A stretch of DNA of 64,000 bases from Paguma larvata (Eukaryota; Chordata; Mammalia; Carnivora; Viverridae). The notes under the pieces were generated by a model, which saw nothing but the letters and a program-made list of their open reading frames with translations, was not told where the DNA came from and made no database searches. Where the stretch lies: contig CM057829.1 of the NCBI GenBank assembly GCA_030068075.1, positions 88,713,889 to 88,777,888 of the forward strand, read 5' to 3'. A program made the position numbers and the translations under genes. This document shows positions 23,096-35,819 of this stretch, in pieces (within the stretch, counting starts at the first letter, position 1; every line of letters starts with the position of its first letter).

Positions 23096-24411
23096 AGGGC
23101 ACGTTATTTAATAAAACATTCCAAGTAGGGAACAAAACAGAGCCCGATTACTGAACACTGAGAAAGCAAGTAATAAAAATATACTGAGAGGCAATACAAA
23201 TACTGGAGTTGTATAAAACAGACATTAAAGTAATAATGATTAGCATTTATTAAAAACTATGAGATGGACCATTTAATCAGCATTCTGAAATCTATAAAAA
23301 AAAGAATCAAATGCAACTTGTGAAACTGAAAAATACAATTTAAAAAATAAGGATTCAATAGACTGTTTCTACAGACAAATAGGGACAACAAAAAAGAGGA
23401 ACAACACATTGACCAATAAAAATAAAAAATCAAGATGGATACTCAGAGAGAAAAAAAAGAATAAAAATTCAGAAGAAAAGGCATATATGACATCAATGGC
23501 ACACAGGTAGTCAGAATCCCAAAAGATAAGAAAGAAGGAAGCAAAAGCAATATTTGCAAAAATAGCTGTATAATAATTTACCCACAGATTCAAGAAACTC
23601 CATGAAACTCTGAAAGATAAATGCAAATAGAACTAGATCTAGGCAACTAAAGACACAGAGAAAAATCTTAAAAGTGTCCAAAGAAAAAAGACATATTTTT
23701 GGAGAAGCCACCATAAGACTGAAAGTTGAGTTTCTAACAGAATCAATGGAAGCCAATGCTGAAAGAAAAATGACTGGCAAGCTAAAATTCCATGATTTAG
23801 TGAAAATAATCTTGTAATATGAAGACAGAGATAATTTCAAACAAAACCTGAGAGAATCTATTGTCAAGAAGTCTGAACTAAAAGAATACCAAAGTCTGTT
23901 CTTCAGGAAGAATAAAAATGATTTCAGATGGAGATATGGTAATGGAATAAAAAATGAGAAGCCTAGAAAGAGGCAATCATGCGCTAATTCTAAATTAATT
24001 TCAATTGTTTAAAGTAGTAATACTGATGTATTGTGAGGTTTATAACAATGCAGAAGTAAAATATATGACAACAGGGTCACAAAGGAAATGTGGTATATGA
24101 AATTAAAGTATTTAAGGTCTTTGCATTATGTGGAAAATCAGAGCCTAACTAGACCCTAATTGAAGATAGACTCTAAGAAAACAAGGATGCATGTTATAGT
24201 CTAGAATAACCATTAAGCAATGTGTTACTAATAAGCTAAAACACAGAGGAAATGGAGTAATGGAACAAATCAATAATTAAATAAATGCAAAATTAAAAAA
24301 AGGAAAAAAGAACAGAGGAGACAAAATGTATATAAAAATGAAGAATTAAACCAAAATATACTAGTAATCACATTAAATGTAAATAGAATAAATAATCCCA
24401 ATTAAAAGGCA

Positions 24412-24538
24412 ATGGCTGTGTGTATACTGTATGTATGTATACATATGTCTGTGTATATGTATGTGTATATATATGTGTGTATATATATACACACATGTGT
24501 ATTGTGTATGTGTGTGTGTGTATATATATATACATATA
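24412..24538 (+). repeat. TG/TA-rich simple repeat
   Basis: Mixed (TG)n, (TA)n and TATG units lie immediately upstream of the MER2 element. Alternating purine-pyrimidine sequence of this kind can adopt Z-DNA or cruciform shapes. Confidence 0.9.
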
Positions 24539-24879
24539 CATAGAATGAACCCTCGAATAATGTGGGGGTTAGGGACACTGACTCCCTACAAAATAAAAAA
24601 TCTATGTGTAACTTTTTATTCCCCAAACTTTACTAATAGCCTACTACGGACTCGAAGCCTTACCAATGAAGAAACAGTCCATTAACACATATTTTACATG
24701 TTACATATATTAGATACTGTATACTTACAATAAAATAAGCTGTAGAAAAGAAAATTTTATTAAGAAAACCATAAGGAAGGGAAGATACATTTACCATCCT
24801 GTACTGTATCAACTGAAAAATATCTGTGTATAAGGGGACCTGCACAGTTCGAACCTATGTTTTTCAAGGGTCAACTGTA
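24539..24879 (+). mobile_element. MER2 (Tigger-related DNA transposon), near full length
   Basis: It starts with ACCCTCGAATAATGTGGGGGTTAG after a damaged inverted repeat, and continues with CTAATAGCCTACTACGG, CAATAAAATAAGC and GGGGACCTGCACAGTTCGAACC. It ends in the intact terminal repeat TTTCAAGGGTCAACTG at 24877, followed by TA. At about 339 bp it is close to the usual MER2 length. Non-coding; it was mobilised by a Tigger transposase in the past. Confidence 0.92.
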
Positions 24880-25841
24880 TTATACTTACAAGAGTTGTAC
24901 TTTAAATACAATGAAAGAAAAAGTTTCAAAGTACATGAATTTTTAAAAAAGGTATACCATGCAAGTATCAATCAAAATAAAACTTCTATAGCTATAATAA
25001 TATCAAAGTAAACTTTAGGACAACAAGTATTATTAGAGATAAAGAAAGATATTTCATAATAACAGAAGTGTCGATTTAACAAGAGGATATAACAGTCCAA
25101 AACGTATATGTGCCTAGTTACAAATCATCAAAACATGTAAAGAAAAACTAACATTAAAAGGAAAAAAATAAATAAACCCATGATTACTGTGAGATATTTT
25201 ACATGCCTCTCAGTGATTTATAGAAGAGAAAAAAAATCACTAAAGCTGTAGAAGATTTGAACATGACTAACCAAATAGACCTCATTGACTTCTAAAGTAC
25301 ACAAGAAATATTTATCAAAATAGGCCATATAGTAGGCTATAAAGTAAGTCCAACAAATTTCAAAGTATTGAAATATAGAGGGTATGCTATCGGACTAAAT
25401 TATAAAATTATAAATAAATAAAAATGCTAATCATAATTAATGTCTAAGTTAATCTAGAAATCAATAATGCATGTTTAGAATTTAAACAATAATCTAAATA
25501 ACAATGATCAAAAAATAAATGATGATAATTAGAAAATATTTTAGCCTAAATATAATAAAAATGTAACATATTATAAGAAACACAAAGGAAGCAGCAATTC
25601 CTGATATATCTGTATCAGGAATTCTTAATCAGGGACTAAAATTTTGGAGATCCATGAAATTGGAAGAGAAAATGCACAATTTCATTTCAACTAATCTCAA
25701 GTAGAAAAAGAGCAGCTATTTCCATTATGAATAACAATGAACTATATTAGTAATGATAAATTTGGGAAATTTTGCAAGATAATTACAAAATTTATATGGA
25801 AATGCTAATACAGTAATAATGATTAAGAAGAAGAAAATTTA

Positions 25842-26062
25842 GGGGCGCCTGGGTGGCTCAGTCAGTTAAGTGTCCGACTTCAGCTCAGGTCATGATCTCA
25901 TGGTTTGTGGATTCAAGCCCCACATCAGGCTCTGTGCTGACAGCTCAGAGCCTGGAGCCTGCTTCAGATTCTGTGTGTCCCTCTCTCTTTGCCCTTCCCC
26001 TGCAAACACTCTGCTCTCTCTCTCTCAAAAATGAATAAACATTAAAAAAAAATTAAAAAAAA
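25842..26062 (+). mobile_element. tRNA-Lys SINE, young type
   Basis: GGGGCGCCTGGGTGGCTCAG opens the head. A complete CT-rich stretch follows, then AAAAATGAATAAACATT and long A-runs. The intact CG dinucleotide in the head suggests a younger copy. The duplication is blurred (AGAAAATTTAG / AGAAAAAAGTTTAG). Confidence 0.95.
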
Positions 26063-26524
26063 AGAAAAAAGTTTAGAGGAGATACACAGCTAGATATTAA
26101 GACATTATAAATCTACAATAAAATAATGTAGTATTAGAACAAAGATACACAAACAGACTAATAGAACAAATGTTTGAGAAAGACTTACACACATATGGCC
26201 ATCTGATTTATAATAAAGGTGAACTGCGATGTGATAGGAAAAGGACAATATTTTCCATAAATACTAATGGATCCACTGGAATACATATGGGGAAAAAGGG
26301 GGGGGGATAAAAGAAACTTGACCCCTACCTTACAGTATAGAGAAAAATCAGTTCAAGATTATTATAGATGACACTAGCAAAAGAAAAGAAAGACGAATGT
26401 CCTTTTACCTAAGATAGGCAAATATTTTTTAACAGATCACAAAAAGCACTTACCACATAGGAAGAGACCAATATAATAGAATTTGTTAAAATTTAGAACT
26501 TCTGTTATCTAAAATACATGTAAA

Positions 26525-26735
26525 GGGGCGCCTGGGTGGCTCAGTCAGTTGAGCGTCTAACTTCGGCTCAGGTCGTGATCTCATGGGTCATGAGTTCGAG
26601 CCCGGCATTGGGCTCTGCGTTGACAGCTCAGAAACTAGAGCCTGCTTTAGATTCTGTGTCTCCCTCTCTCTGCCTCTCCCCCACTCACACTCTGTCTCTG
26701 TCTCTCAAAAATAAATAAATGTTAAAAAATTTTTA
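26525..26735 (+). mobile_element. tRNA-Lys SINE, young type
   Basis: GGGGCGCCTGGGTGGCTCAGTC opens a full head with B box GAGTTCGAGCCC, then the CT-rich part, and AAAAATAAATAAATGTTAAAAAA closes it. It lies within the ancient L1. The duplication is unclear. Confidence 0.95.
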
Positions 26736-27048
26736 AAGACATTAAGAGAATGAAAGGCATGCCACACATCAGGAAGAGATATTCCCCACATAGGTCCAAT
26801 AAAGTATTAGCCAACAGAGGACTTTTATCTAGAATAAAAAATGAATTCCTAGAAACCAACGAGCAAAAAACAGACAACACGACTTTTAAAAACTGGGCAA
26901 GAGATTGAACAGAAACTTTATAAAAGAGGACATCCAAATGGCCAGCCAGCATATGAAAAGACGGTCAGCATCATTAGTCATCAGCAAAATGCAAAAGAAA
27001 ACTACAAGATGCCACAACACGATCATTAGACAGGCTGATGTTAAAGAA

Positions 27049-27214
27049 CCGGGGGCAGCTGGCGGCTCAGACAGTTACGACTTTTGATTTTTGACTCGCA
27101 TCATGATCTCGTGCTTCTTGAGATTAAGCCCCATATAGCTCAGCACGGAACTTGCTTGGGATTCATTCTCTCCCTCTCTCTCTCTCTGACCCTCAAAGTA
27201 TATAAACATTTTTT
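27049..27214 (+). mobile_element. Older, shortened tRNA-Lys SINE
   Basis: A diverged head (GGGGGCAGCTGGCGGCTCAG), loss of part of the middle (CCCCATATAGCTCAGCACGG), a CT-rich stretch, then TATATAAACATTTTTTT. A younger SINE in the opposite orientation inserted into its A/T-rich end. Confidence 0.88.
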
Positions 27215-27448
27215 TTATTTTTAATTTTTTTAACGTTTATTTATTTTTGAGAGACATAGAGACATAGCGTAAGCAGGGGAAGGGCAGAGAGAGAGGGAGA
27301 CACAGAATCCGAAGCAGGCTCCAGGCTCTGAGCTGTCAGCACAGAGCCCGACGCAGGGCTCGAACTCACAGACTGCAAGATCATGACCTGAGCCGAAGTC
27401 GGCCGCTCAACCAACTGAGCCACCCAGGCGCCCCTATAAACATTTTTT
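27201..27448 (-). mobile_element. Young tRNA-Lys SINE, minus strand, nested
   Basis: The body at 27215-27434 ends GCCACCCAGGCGCCCC on the plus strand. The perfect 14-bp duplication TATAAACATTTTTT at 27201-27214 and 27435-27448 is made from the tail of the older plus-strand SINE. The pair forms a tail-to-tail inverted repeat. Confidence 0.96.
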
Positions 27449-27954
27449 AAAAGAAATCTGAAAATTCTAACAATTGGTGAAAGTACAGAGCACCCGGACC
27501 TCTTGATTAGAGTTGATAGTAGTGTAAATTGATACAACCACTTAGGAAAACTGTTTGATACATCTGCTAATGCTGACGTTATAGCCCATGATCCAGCCTT
27601 TCAAATAGAAGTGCATATATATGTACACCAAAAACATATACACGAATACTCACACACTATTAATTAACACAAAAATAAAGACAACCCAAGGATCAATCAA
27701 TAATAAATAGGGTAAATAAATGTGATATATAAATAAATGAAATGAAATAAATGTATTGCAGGGAATACAACTATAGCAGTAAATAAAGGACAACTTATGG
27801 CTACATGCAATAACATAAATGTTGAGTAAAATCCAGACCAAAGAAAAGTACTGTATGATTTTATATAAAGTTCAAAAACAACTAAAACTAACCTATAGTA
27901 ACAACAATCAGAATGGTTTTTACCTTTGGGATATATCTAACTGATAATTTAGTC

Positions 27955-28490
27955 ATCTCCTAAGTAGCTTTTAAACCTATCCTCTCTTCTCCATTTCCAT
28001 TGCTTTCATTCAAGTTCTAATTCTATCTCACCAGGATTATTATAATCATGTACAACCATCCTTTAGCTCGTGCTGCTCCACTGCATTAACACCTTCCTTA
28101 TATGGCTGAAGCAATCAGTCTAAAATACGAATCTAATTACGTTTTCTCCCTTGCATCAAGTCTTGAAGTGGCTCTCTGTGACCTTCCAGATAAAATCCTA
28201 GGCCCTTAGAACAGTATATAAAACAGTTTATTTTATAGGCTCTGACTATTTCTCTAGCTTCACTAGGATTCCTATTCTCCATAGCCCATGCTCTAGTCAT
28301 GAAGGTTCCAAATCACACCCTGTTATATGTCTCTGTACCTTTGAATGTGCTTTACCTCTGTCCGCTTTTCCACTCCTTCCCTGCCTGGAAAACTTTTACA
28401 CATCCTTCAAAATGTATGCAGCTCAAGGATCACCTCCTCCAAGAAGCCTTTCCGCCTGCCCTAAAACTAAGGAAGGTAGGTGATCCTTTC
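27955..28490 (+). mobile_element. L2 LINE 3' region
   Basis: The ordered landmarks AGTCTTGAAGTGGCTCTCTGTGACC, AGATAAAATCCTAGGCCCTTAG, CTGCCTGGAAAACTTTTAC and GGATCACCTCCTCCAAGAAGCC match the L2 3' ORF end in the plus orientation. Broken by stops and gaps. Confidence 0.72.
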
Positions 28491-28884
28491 TGTAAGCTTA
28501 CATTTGCCTCTAATGTAGTTGTTCTCATACTGCATCTAATTATCTATTTACTCAACTGATTCCCCAACCAGACTACAAGGAATCGAGAGCAGGCAGTGTG
28601 CTCTTTTCTTCTAAATATCAATGAATCACACAGAGCCAACAACTAGTAAATGAAGAGTATTCATTTCCATTTGTTCAATGTACCCCAGCTAGTGACATGC
28701 AGCTTCTTTCTTGAATCTAAAGAGGACACACCATTTATTTTTTCTGTAAATTAAAAGCCTATCTATCGATAAGAAAAATATTAAGCAACTAAAATCATTT
28801 CTCAGAATTTTACAATTTTTTGCTCATAAAATTGGTTATTGTATAAAGCAAATAAGAAATGGAAATTCCCAAATAGATTTGAAA
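28491..28884. other. Unassigned AT-rich sequence
   Basis: It may contain the last bases of the L2 copy up to about 28600. Otherwise nothing is recognised. Confidence 0.4.
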
Positions 28885-29135
28885 GCTCAGGCATGGGCTC
28901 TGGTGTCAGACTGCCTGAGTTCCAAATTCCAGCGCTGTCATTAGCTAGTGATTAGCTATGAGCTATGAAACAATTGTCAAGTTACTTAACCTCTCTGTGC
29001 CTTAGCCTCTGCTTCTGTCTCATACCAGTGTTGTAAGGATTAAATGGGATTATCCATATAATGCGTTAAGCACAGTGACTGGAAAAATGAAGTGTTTGAA
29101 AATACCTACTGGTAACAATAATAGCAACAGCAGTG
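28885..29135 (+). mobile_element. MIR SINE, nearly complete
   Basis: GGGCTCTGGTGTCAGACTGCC, GTTACTTAACCTCTCTGTGCC and GTTGTAAGGATTAAATGGG, ending near AGCACAGTGACTGG. These are in plus-strand MIR order with good identity for such an old family. Confidence 0.92.
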
Positions 29136-32100
29136 GTGGTAATTCAGATAAATATCTGTTTATAAAAGAGAAATATTCTTAAAAATTGTTAACAGAAATT
29201 TGTGGCTATAAGTCAAGAAAAGAAATCATTCTGTTGATGCATTACTCCCTGAAATATGTCCAATCAAATCATAATCACTTTTAAAGTATAACTTAGAAAG
29301 ATATTCACATTAAAAGTTGAATCACTGTTACAGTAATTATGCAAAGCGGTAGGTATTTCAAAAACTCTTATGTTTAAAAAAAGATGAAAGTAAATTGTCA
29401 TTATATGTTTATGACTTGTGTTTTCAAATAGCTGAGTCAATTTGTTGCTTTCTCAATAGTATAATGCCCAAGTCTTAGAGAGTATAAAACCCATTATTGA
29501 TTTAAAATTAAGATGATGCTAAAATGCATCTGAGAGTTGGGGTCTTTTTTATGAATAAAAATCATTCTTTCACTTGAAAAATTAATTCACGTGGAATTTG
29601 ATTAAAATGATCTGCAAATAAAATAACTTTCTAAATCCATATTCACAAATACTTTTTACTCCTGCACTTCATACTAATCTTTGTGTCTTTATACTGAATA
29701 AAATTTCATAGACCATAATCTTATAACCATTTCCAGAAATTGAAGAACTAGATTTCTTTAGGATTATAAATGCCTAGTAGTAAAAAAAAAAAAAAAAAAA
29801 AACCAATCTTGGTAATATAGTGGCTTCTTAATGGTAAATGGCCTTCAATTGTCACTTTTGGAGATAAGACTTTTGAATCTCTGTCACAATATTGTGTTAG
29901 ATATATAAAGAACACAGTGAGTTATGATTCTGAAGGAAACAGAAAGTATAATTTTCAACAAAAATGAATAGCAAAATGAACCTGAACTTACATTTGATCT
30001 GTTTATTATTCCCCACAGGGCTGTTAATGACAATCCAAAAAGTTGAAAACAAAATATATATTTAACCTTAATCTTGAAAATCTACATACCTATAAACTTA
30101 AAAACAAATCTTCTGCCTTAAAATCCAAGTAACAGTTTCACCACACTCTCATGACCTCTATGATATGAAATTCTTCCACCAATTATTATCTGCCTTCTTA
30201 TTGAGACAGAAATAAACTTAATAATAACTATCTTATTTTTACTTACCTTGCAGTATACACTTAATATGGAAATATGCCTTATTATTTACTTGTTTCATGA
30301 TTGCTTCAATGTGATAACAGAAAAGCTCCTTAAAAGTTGAAATATTCAACTGACCAGTTTTGGTTAAAAATTTTCTGACAGTTGTTTCAAATGATTTGGT
30401 TACCAAACTTATTGCTTTGGTATATTTTAGACACAAGCTAGCACTACATGATTCTGTCCTCTTTTTCCAAAGCAGAATATATCGTGAAAGTCAATGAATT
30501 ATTACCTCACACGTATGTAGTTGATGAGTATTTTCTTTGAAAGTTGGCATAGTTTTTTATTTAAAAAACCCTATTTTACTATATGGTAAAGTTAAACAAT
30601 ATTCCTTCCAGATACTAAGTATATAACTATGAAATGGAGAGAACAGGAAATAATAGTAGACATTATTTAATGACATCACATATATAGTGACACATATATA
30701 ATGACACCGTATAGTATTCACTGCAGAACTCTCATATTACACACAAAGTCAATGATATGCCAAGCAAGCATAACATTCCAAATGAAACGAAGCTGATAGA
30801 GAAAACCCTATCTCTTTAAATAGTGCCCAATATTCCCATAGACTTAGACATGACATTCTACTTCCTCTTGGTGTTGAGTTCCCAAACCCATCAGTGGCAA
30901 CTAGGCAATGTCACCACAAGATCTCAATATTATTTTTTTCTAAAGAAAGTCAACAGAAAAACAACTAACTCCAAGTCAAGTCAAGTTCTGATCATCGAAA
31001 TAGCCAGATATGAAACTGTGCAGCAAGGGGAGGCACAAAATCAAGTGACAATCAAATTTAAAAGATACTTTTAACCATGTATACTGCCCTTTGGTCTGCT
31101 TCCTAAAAGCCAAGCAACAAGGTGGCCAAATTTCAAGTTTTTTAAAAATATACTTAAATCTCCAGTATTGGAAAAAAAATTACTACCCCAAAAAAAACTT
31201 TAACACAGGAATACAGGAAAAAAGAGAAATAGTACATAATTTCATCTAGTGTATTTATTTTAATCGTTGATTTAAAAAAATAAGAGTAGAATGCACATGG
31301 TTTAAAAAAATTCCAACTATTCAGAAGGGAAACAAAATGAAAAGTAAACATCTCCCTCTTCCCTCACCCCAGCTACCCTGGACTTCATCTAAATTCATTT
31401 AAAACTTTCTAGGGTACTTGTCCAGACACACATGTTTATATTTGTACTCACATTTATGAATACTCACCTCCCAGGGTACAAGCGTATTATGACACCCTCC
31501 CATTTCAAAACACAAATGCAGCAACTATTGCACTCTAAGCATTAGAGAATATTGGCGTCGAAAAATGTAAACATTATGATGACTTCACTGCATTTTGTAA
31601 GAAGCATGATTTGGAAATAAATTCATCAATCGTATGGGGTTCGTTTCACGCTGTCCCAAGTCCCTGTCATTAAGCCTCCTGACCCATAACAGGTAGCACG
31701 TCCAACTCTCCACTAAAAGTGACAGGGAGAATTGTTCACATAATTCTACACAGGCTCAAGGAGAATGGAACAACAACAACAAAAACTTCAAATACTCATA
31801 TGTTTTAAAAATAAAAACCTTAAAAGAGAAACAAGGTATCAGGAAAACCTACCTTAATTGAAGGATTTTACATTTCTTTTAGAAACCACTACTTTAGAGC
31901 AATTTGAAAAACCTAACTTCAACCACCACTGTGTGGACTGAAGACAGAAAGGTACAGAAAGGAAGAAATGCGAACATTTAAACACTGATATTCTAAAATT
32001 CACATCTATTCTAGATCTTATGTATGTGAAAATAAGTAAAACCCTGTTTCCAAAAACTTCCATTTAGACTTTTTGAAAAGCAACTGAAATTAGGAAAAAA

Positions 32101-32324
32101 AAACACCTTAATTTTATAATTTGTTTTGAAATCTCATCAAATTGAAACTTTAACAGCTACCTACTACATTTAAGCATATTTTTAATTAAAATAAGTCATG
32201 GTCCTGTCCCTTGTTTTTAAGTTCTTAAAAAAAAAAATCCCAATTCTGTTCATTTACATGAATAAGAAATGATTCTTTCCTTTCAACATATTCTGATCTG
32301 AAGCAGAATATTTTATCTATCCCA
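29136..32324. other. Long AT-rich unassigned stretch
   Basis: I see no gene, RNA or confident repeat over about 3.2 kb. It contains a poly(A) run at 29781-29801. The region near 31300-31520 has the look of an old repeat, but I cannot name it. Confidence 0.4.
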
Positions 32325-32566
32325 AAAAACTTTATTTTTTTAAGTTTATTTATTTATTTTGAGAAAGAGAGAGCATGAGCAAGGGAGGGACAGAGACGGG
32401 GCGGGGGGGAGGGTGGGTGGAGAATCCCAAGCAGGCTCCACACTGTCAGCACAGAGCCCAATGAGGAGGCACAAACTCATGAACCGAGATCATGACCTGA
32501 GCCAAAACCAAGAGTCAGACACTCAACTGACTGAGCCGCCCAGGTACCCCTAAAAACTTCATTTTT
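32325..32566 (-). mobile_element. tRNA-Lys SINE, minus strand
   Basis: The body at 32340-32551 has TTTATTTATTTATTTTGAGAAAG, a GA/G-rich stretch with a G-run at 32400-32420, and a head ending GCCGCCCAGGTACCCC. The duplication AAAAACTTTATTTTT/AAAAACTTCATTTTT (one mismatch) lies at 32325-32339 and 32552-32566. Confidence 0.95.
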
Positions 32567-35370
32567 AATAAGGATATAAATCATATAATTTCCATTTTCA
32601 TTCTTCTACAACTTATCTCATATGAGAAAAAATGCTCTCCAAGTAAATCTGTAGATTTTTTGTTATTTCAGAATTATTGATCGCGGTGTCTCCTAACACT
32701 AGCAAACCTTGTCAATATCAGTACCATGATTCATGTCGGAGTGAAAATCAAACTTCTAAATTGGCACTCATATTAAAAAACACCGGGGGAGGAAGCTATA
32801 ATTCAAACTTATCACCTAATGGGTGAGACGACTTGTGCCAGCGGAGGGTACAACTCTTCCATTGGAAGAGAGCCTCGGAAATTTATAATAAACAGACGGT
32901 TAAAATAAAAAAATACTGCGCTGCAGAGTATGTTTGGGAAGCAGATTCCGTGCATTTAGTCTGCATAGTTCAGAAGATTTTGAAATCTCTTTCATAATTA
33001 GTAACGGCTTGCCTTCGGTCAAAATACCCTTGCTGCTGGAATACAACTGCAGTTGAAAATCAGAACGCTTGCTTTTAAAAGTGCGAACTTTCTCTCCCCA
33101 CCCCCATCGCTCGCCTTGTCTCTTTGGTAGCCAGATCTGGCACCTCCTTCTCATCCCTCCAACTGCTGCTAGCAAGGGCCACAACGAAGAAGGAAACTAC
33201 AATAATAAGCCAAATTATTTTACCAACTTGACTCCTCTAGACACATTCATCATGATGAGTCCTGACAACCTCCGATGATTAATATTGTCATTTGTAGTCA
33301 ATGAGATAGATTCTTTCATCACCTTCAAAGCTGTACAAAAAGAAGACTGGGGATGTATGGGCGGTGGGAGGCGATTTGTCTTTTATAATTTACTGAAGCG
33401 ATACATTCAGCAGAAGAAAGGAAATATTTAACAGTAAGTTAAGGGGCTCTGTCACAGGGCTAATTGAATCACCGGGTGTTTACAACAAGCCCCACACTAA
33501 TTCTGCCTCGTTACCTGAAAAAATATTCTAATTCGGAGGCATTCTCATACAGAGACCCTGCTGCACCTTGGCTGGTCACATTCCAGAGCAACTTAGAGAC
33601 TATTTGCTCAGTATTTGCAATGAACCATATGTTGTGGGCAATTTGTCATCAGTTTCAAACCATTAATCTCCTTGGCTTCTTTCAAGTGGAATTGATAGAG
33701 AAATCTCTAATACCATAAACCAATATTGTGTACTGATAATCTGATGTCTTTGTTAATTAAAATAATAAGAATAAAGCGCTGTCACCAATAGGAATGACTT
33801 TCTCTACAATTACTTCCCCTCTCACCTGTTTCTTCTTTGGAAACATAAAAATCTTTCAGGTTTAGAGTTGTCAAAAATCAGCCCTTAGCTTTATTCCTTT
33901 GCCTTTTCTCCTTTTTTTGTCCTGAGTGAAAAATTCCTCTGGAAAACGACATTTTCTGCCTGAATTGATAGCCCAACCTTTTAATTCTAACATTTCAATA
34001 CATGGACTAAGGGAGATTATATATGTGTCTTGGGTTTCATGGACTTGGGGTTGTGATAATTTAGGTCTAGATTGCTGATAATATTGGGGCATTATACAAT
34101 ATATAGTCTGACAGTGGCCATAAAATGGACATTTGTTACTGCACTATGCTCCGTGCTGCTTAATGGTGTCCACAAATATTTGCAAAACATAAAAAATACT
34201 GATATTTTAATGATGCAGTAGGATTACATCAAATAAAAAGCACTTTAGCTATAGCTGGGTGACAGCGGAATTTACTGCACAACAATGGCAACAGAATTTA
34301 AATGAAAAGTTCTATGGAAAAAAATAGTCTCCTTTTTCGAGGTTTATACGTGTGTGTGTTTTTATTGGTGTGCTAAATTGATTCTATACAGTAAATGGCA
34401 TCATTGCCTTTACATAGCATTTTGATAATTTCCAGATGGTCCGTGTTTTCATTTTACATCGGAAATTATGAACATAGAATCATTTTCCAAAGTTTTAAGA
34501 TGTGACATGGTTGCAAATGTGAACCTTAGGTAAACCCCATGACTAGGTGAAAACACCTTTTCCATATAAATGTGCCATCTATAGACCTAATCTCTATTAA
34601 CTGTACAAAATCACTTTGTGCCCAAAACTAATAGAACTGTTGGCAGTGACCACACCAAAGATAGCCATTGGTGGGCAGATTATTTTATATCCCACCCACT
34701 CACTAATATCCCTTCAATTAAAGCTAAAACTTCCCCTCTCCCCAAAATTTCTTTTGTTCTTTCTTCTCTTCCCCTTGCCCACAACAAGACTCTTAGCCTC
34801 AAAGGAATTTTTCCATTGCATCTGATTTCCCAGAAGTCTACCTCCATAGCCTATCATTTGATATTAAATCGCAGTGTTGCTTCTGCCCACCCTGCTTGTG
34901 GCGATCTCATTTCAGCTCGGTGCACAGTCTGCATTGCCATCCATTCTCCACACATGTCCTCCCCGAAGATCTTGTGTTGCAGACAGCTTTGCCACAGGGT
35001 GGGCAGCCTGGCTGAGTTCCAGGAGCACGTTGTGGGTGATCCTGCTTTGCGTTTCATGTTAAGTACGGCTGGTGGATGATGCTGAAGGAATGGCTCAAGG
35101 AGCCAGATGTGACATCTAGGGGAGGTTGGACCCTACCGTCATACCAGAGAATTTCCATTTGGTATGGAGCTGGATGCCATGTTGGTTTCTTCAGTCTTCA
35201 GTTTCACAGAGCACTTGCAGCTAGTGTTCTTGATGTAATTAGCTTTGCTGAGGAAACTGAATTAATTCAGGTAGTAAAACTCATGCTGGGTCTCTAATAT
35301 GTTAAATAACATCATTTGTTTCATATTCACATTTTAAGTCATAAAAAGTATACGTTTCCAACAAGCCGAA
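32567..35370. other. Repeat-poor block, candidate conserved non-coding DNA
   Basis: I see no transposon in about 2.8 kb of an otherwise repeat-dense window. The part at 33200-33800 has many TAAT/ATTA cores and AT-rich words between GC-balanced stretches. Open frames are short and lack splice context, so no exon is called. A regulatory role is inference only. Confidence 0.35.
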
Positions 35371-35475
35371 AACATTCACTCAACTAATATTTCTCGAATT
35401 CCTGTTTTATGTCAGGACCTGTGCTAGGCGTGAGGGAGCAGAGAGCAAGGCACCTACAGAGTTTACCACTTATCA
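35371..35475 (-). mobile_element. L2/MIR-tail-related repeat
   Basis: ATTCACTCAACTAATATTTCTCG followed by GGACCTGTGCTAGGCGTGAGG matches the same common repeat seen at 13728-13880, in the same orientation. Confidence 0.45.
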
Positions 35476-35757
35476 TTGGATTGTGTGTCTATTGATTTCC
35501 TTCTTCAATGAATTCTTTTGGCACTGAAGAACTGATTCCAGAACAGTCTTCCTTTTTGCTGCTATTCATGAAAATGTTAAAGATTTGGGTGTATGCCAAG
35601 ATCATATCTTAACCTTGAGTTTGCTGAGGATACATCTAATTAAACCATTTCTTCTCTTGTTTAGGGTTAATTGTCATGTACCTTGCAAAATATTCAAACA
35701 AAAAGAATCATACAGTCCAAAACATGTTAATTTCTGTTTCTCTCATGCCACCTGCCA

Positions 35758-35795
35758 AACACACACACACACACACATCCATACACACACGCACG
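35758..35795 (+). repeat. (CA)n microsatellite, interrupted
   Basis: About 10 CA units, then ATCCATACACACACGCACG. Confidence 0.9.
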
Positions 35796-35819
35796 TGTTC
35801 ACATATACTTGCCTGTTCC

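Larger units (their letters stand above)
23370..27930 (+). mobile_element. Ancient L1 (L1M/HAL1-like), long but heavily interrupted
   Basis: The order on the plus strand is an ORF1-like end (about 23370-23960), an inter-ORF spacer (23990-24350, with TGTTTAAAGTAG and GAAGTAAAATATATGACAAC), the start of the ORF2 endonuclease (24350-24411, then 24890-25560), a deletion over most of the reverse transcriptase, and the post-RT region to the 3' end (25750-27930, with TTACAAAATTTATATGGAAATGC, GGACATCCAAATGGCCAGCC and GATTTTATATAAAGTTC). MER2 and four SINEs interrupt it. It is full of stops and indels and has no coding ability. Confidence 0.75.

Noticed and set aside
24402..24685. Tyr/His/Ile/Cys-rich frames around 24400-24690.
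   Set aside because: Translation of TG/TA simple repeat and MER2 ends.
34618..35079. A 153-codon plus-strand frame.
   Set aside because: Composition is low-complexity, pyrimidine-rich at its start, with rival frames on both strands. No product recognised.
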